Positions 5,615-7,611 of a stretch of DNA of 7,611 nucleotides are shown here, piece after piece. Source of the DNA: Coriobacteriales bacterium (GTDB taxonomy: Bacteria > Actinomycetota > Coriobacteriia > Coriobacteriales > UBA8131); NCBI GenBank assembly GCA_031286245.1, contig JAITUO010000103.1, positions 1 to 7,611 on the forward strand. Reading direction: 5' to 3'. Numbering within the stretch: position 1 is the first letter of the stretch; the number at the start of each line of letters is the position of its first letter. The translations under genes were made by a program, and so were the position numbers. The notes below the pieces were generated by a model, which was not told the origin of the DNA, made no database searches, and was given only the letters and a program-made list of their open reading frames with translations.

Positions 5615-6952
5615 TCATTCATCGACCTCGCTGACCATGGCTGACAGCCGTTTAGCGATCGCTTCTGCCTGAGCTACATCGCTGGCTTCAACCATCACTC
5701 GGAACAAGGGCTCGGTACCGGAGGGACGCAGTAGCACTCGTCCTTCGCCAGCCAGTTCGTCTTGAGCAGCTTGTGCAGCAGCTTGCAACCGAACAGAGCT
5801 AGCGATCTTCTCCTTATTATTAACCTCGATATTGACCAGGACTTGAGGGTATTTCCGCATCACTGTAGCCAACTCGTGCAGCGGTTGTCCCAAGCGTTTG
5901 ATTGCAGCCATCAACTGCAGAGCGCTGATTAAACCGTCGCCAGTGGTGTTGTGTTCGAGAAAGATGACGTGACCGGATTGCTCCCCACCGAGTGTGTAGC
6001 CACCTTCTAACATGGCGGACAACACCTTACTATCGCCGACCGCGGTTGTCTTTACCTTGATGCCATTGCGGGCCATCGACTGGAAAAAACCCAGGTTGGC
6101 CATCACTGTCGTGACCACCGTGTCGTCGGTTAGCCTACCTTGTTGCTTGAGGTCAACAGCGCAGATTGCCTTGATGAAATCGCCGTCTACCACACTGCCG
6201 AAAGCATCTACGGCAATCACCCGGTCAGCATCGCCGTCATGAGCAAATCCCAGGTCGGCTGTATGCTCGAGCACAGCCGCCTGCAGGCAACTGAGATTGG
6301 TTGAACCGCAGCCGACATTGATGCTTGCGCCGTCAGTAGAGGTGTTAATCGTAACGACTTCAGCACCCAGCCGCCGAAAAGCTTCAGGAGTAGTACGGTA
6401 GGCAGCACCATTCGCACAATCGACAACGATCTTCAAACCGTTGAGGTTAAGCCCTTGATTTCGCAGAGTATTTACAGCATGAGCAATGTAGCGCTCAGTA
6501 GCGTCGGGAAGGTCTTCTCCACATTTAGAAAGAGCAGTATCAACAACTGGAGAGTTGATCGAAGGCATTGCTTGCAAGGCTGCTTCGAAAACACTTTCGA
6601 CTTGTTTGGTCAGTTTGTAGCCTTGGGAATCGAAGAATTTGATGCCATTGTATTCTGGTGGATTATGAGATGCGGAGATGACCACGCCGCCATCCGCCTG
6701 GTACTCCCTCGTTAAGAGGGCAATCGCTGGGGTGGGGATCACTCCAGCCAGCAAAGCCCGGCCACCGGCAGCAGTGATACCAGTGACCAGCCCGGCTTCT
6801 AAGGCAGGGCTGCTGAGTCGGGTATCTCGGCCAATCAACAGGCAAAGCCCCAAGGCACTGACAGCAGTGTGGCCTAAAACCTCGGCCATCTGGACTGTCA
6901 GTTCGCTTAAGGCTAATCCACGCACACCGTCGGTGCCGAAAAACCTGGGCAC
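5615..6952 (-). CDS. glmM: Phosphoglucosamine mutase GlmM
   Basis: GlmM is a cytoplasmic enzyme that converts glucosamine-6-phosphate to glucosamine-1-phosphate, the step before UDP-N-acetylglucosamine and peptidoglycan synthesis. The 445-residue product has the usual family length and all key elements in order: N-terminal RFFGTDGVRG; the catalytic loop ISASHNP, with Ser95 the expected phosphorylated residue; the metal loop DGDADR (Asp239, Asp241, Asp243); the sugar-binding GGEQSGH (322-328); and the phosphate-binding RPSGTEP (409-415). The start is GTG at 6952, supported by AGAAGGAG (6959-6966) six bases upstream and by the family N terminus beginning right there. It follows rpsI by 19 bases, an arrangement common in Actinobacteria. 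One oddity is VGDSKV at 306-311, where many GlmM proteins read VGDRYV. The two residues lie just before the sugar-binding loop. Catalytic residues look intact, so the enzyme should be active. Confidence 0.96.
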   Translation of the reverse strand: MPRFFGTDGVRGLALSELTVQMAEVLGHTAVSALGLCLLIGRDTRLSSPALEAGLVTGITAAGGRALLAGVIPTPAIALLTREYQADGGVVISASHNPPEYNGIKFFDSQGYKLTKQVESVFEAALQAMPSINSPVVDTALSKCGEDLPDATERYIAHAVNTLRNQGLNLNGLKIVVDCANGAAYRTTPEAFRRLGAEVVTINTSTDGASINVGCGSTNLSCLQAAVLEHTADLGFAHDGDADRVIAVDAFGSVVDGDFIKAICAVDLKQQGRLTDDTVVTTVMANLGFFQSMARNGIKVKTTAVGDSKVLSAMLEGGYTLGGEQSGHVIFLEHNTTGDGLISALQLMAAIKRLGQPLHELATVMRKYPQVLVNIEVNNKEKIASSVRLQAAAQAAQDELAGEGRVLLRPSGTEPLFRVMVEASDVAQAEAIAKRLSAMVSEVDE

Positions 6953-6971
6953 GCCGGTCTCCTTCTGATGA

Positions 6972-7373
6972 TTAACGCTTGGAGAATTGCGGACGCTTGC
7001 GAGCCTTCTTCAAGCCATACTTTTTACGTTCAACCATCCTGGGGTCGCGGGTCAGAAAACCAGCTTTCTTCAGCTCCAGGCGATAATCACCGGCTTCTAG
7101 CAGGGCACGGGCAATGCCATGTCGCAAGGCGCCAGCCTGACCGGAGACACCGCCACCGGTGCCATTGGCAAAGACATCGAAATGATCCAGGGTGTCGGTT
7201 ACCTTGAATGGTGCTTTGGCGTAGTCCAATAGCGCGGCTCGTCCGAAATACTCCTGACCGTCGCGCCCGTTGATCGTCACTTTACCGCTGCCTGGCTTGA
7301 TTCGCACACGGACTACGGCATTCTTGCGCCGCCCGGTACCGTAGTATACGGCCTCGTTGGTGTTTTCTGCCAT
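6972..7373 (-). CDS. rpsI: 30S ribosomal protein S9
   Basis: S9 (uS9) is a small-subunit protein whose C-terminal tail reaches into the P site and contacts tRNA. The 133-residue product begins MAENTNEAVYYGTGRRKNAV. It has the family motif GTGRRKNAVVRVR at residues 12-24, the glycine-rich GTGGGVSGQAGALRHGIARAL stretch at about 71-91, and the conserved basic tail RKRPQFSKR ending in the terminal arginine. The ATG at 7373 is chosen because the S9 family begins close to the YYGTGRRK motif and a GGAGG sequence (7380-7384) sits 6 bases upstream. An upstream in-frame ATG at 7436 would lie inside rplM and add 21 residues foreign to the family. The gene starts one base after the rplM stop, and glmM follows after 19 bases, so the three are probably one operon. 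Confidence 0.97.
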   Translation of the reverse strand: MAENTNEAVYYGTGRRKNAVVRVRIKPGSGKVTINGRDGQEYFGRAALLDYAKAPFKVTDTLDHFDVFANGTGGGVSGQAGALRHGIARALLEAGDYRLELKKAGFLTRDPRMVERKKYGLKKARKRPQFSKR

Positions 7374-7374
7374 C

Positions 7375-7611
7375 TTAAGCCTCCAACTTGATCGGGCGTG
7401 GGTTCTGCGCCTGGTGTGGATGGTCAGGGCCGGCATAGACTTTGAGCTTTCTGCCCATTGCCCGGCCCAAGGTATTTTTGGGGAGCATACCGAAAACGGC
7501 CCGCTCGATAATGCGCTCTGGATGACGCTCCATAGCTTGTGCGAATGTTTCTTGTTTCAAACCGCCGGGATATCCGCTGTGGCGGAAATATACCTTGTCG
7601 GCTGCTTTGGC
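7375..7611 (-). CDS. rplM: 50S ribosomal protein L13, C-terminal part (5' end outside window)
   Basis: This is the last 78 codons of the large-subunit protein L13, an early-assembly protein that binds 23S rRNA. The frame is open to the window edge and ends in TAA. The visible residues carry the L13 hallmarks: a YFRHSGYPGG segment, then ERAVFGMLPKN, then GRKLKVYAGPDHPH close to the end. Roughly the first half of the protein lies beyond the window. The gene stops one base before rpsI, the usual L13-S9 pairing, and the rpsI ribosome binding site is inside its last codons, so the two are probably translationally coupled. The only apparent in-frame start near position 7560 is a TTG within the conserved region, so the true start is upstream of the window. 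Identity is secure from the conserved motifs. Confidence 0.97.
   Translation of the reverse strand, partial: AKAADKVYFRHSGYPGGLKQETFAQAMERHPERIIERAVFGMLPKNTLGRAMGRKLKVYAGPDHPHQAQNPRPIKLEA

Noticed and set aside
7374..7436. Upstream start for rpsI at 7436
   Set aside because: It lies inside rplM and adds residues foreign to S9; the ATG at 7373 has a GGAGG at proper distance.

Overview
The window is a bacterial chromosomal segment with all recognisable genes on the minus strand, so transcription runs from high to low coordinates. It holds two adjacent gene groups: the end of a ribosomal-protein/glmM operon (rplM, partial, then rpsI and glmM, 7611 to 5615) and a nearly complete peptide ABC transporter operon in the order oppA-oppB-oppC-oppD-oppF (5254 to 1, with oppF cut by the window edge). 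I see no RNA genes, mobile elements, CRISPR arrays or prophage genes.

The organism is probably an actinomycete-lineage bacterium (Actinomycetota, perhaps Coriobacteriia). This is inference. It rests on the rplM-rpsI-glmM order, which is common in Actinobacteria (Firmicutes usually place glmM beside cdaA/ybbR), and on a solute-binding lipoprotein whose signal combines a twin-arginine motif with a lipobox. Base composition is moderate, near half G+C by eye. The genus cannot be named from this.

Right part (5615-7611): L13 and S9 are ribosomal proteins. Their genes are one base apart, with the rpsI ribosome binding site inside the rplM end. GlmM follows 19 bases later with a GTG start and a strong ribosome binding site. 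GlmM makes glucosamine-1-phosphate for peptidoglycan, so the operon joins translation to cell-wall precursor supply.

Middle (5255-5614): a 360-base gap without a confident gene. It holds two candidate promoters for oppA, a 13-base palindrome on one -10 box, and a perfect 7-bp hairpin just upstream of the oppA ribosome binding site.

Left part (1-5254): OppA captures peptides outside the membrane, OppB and OppC form the channel, and OppD and OppF are the two ATPases. From oppB onward the cistrons are tightly joined. oppC and oppD are one base apart, and oppD and oppF overlap by 8 bases. The 61-base oppB-oppC gap is filled by a 21-codon open frame that overlaps the oppB stop by one base and the oppC start by four (ATGA). 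It is built from 15-bp tandem repeats, so changes in repeat number would keep both junctions in frame. A second tandem repeat of 33 bp lies at the 3' end of oppD and encodes an extra acidic tail. These junction repeats are the most unusual structure in the window.
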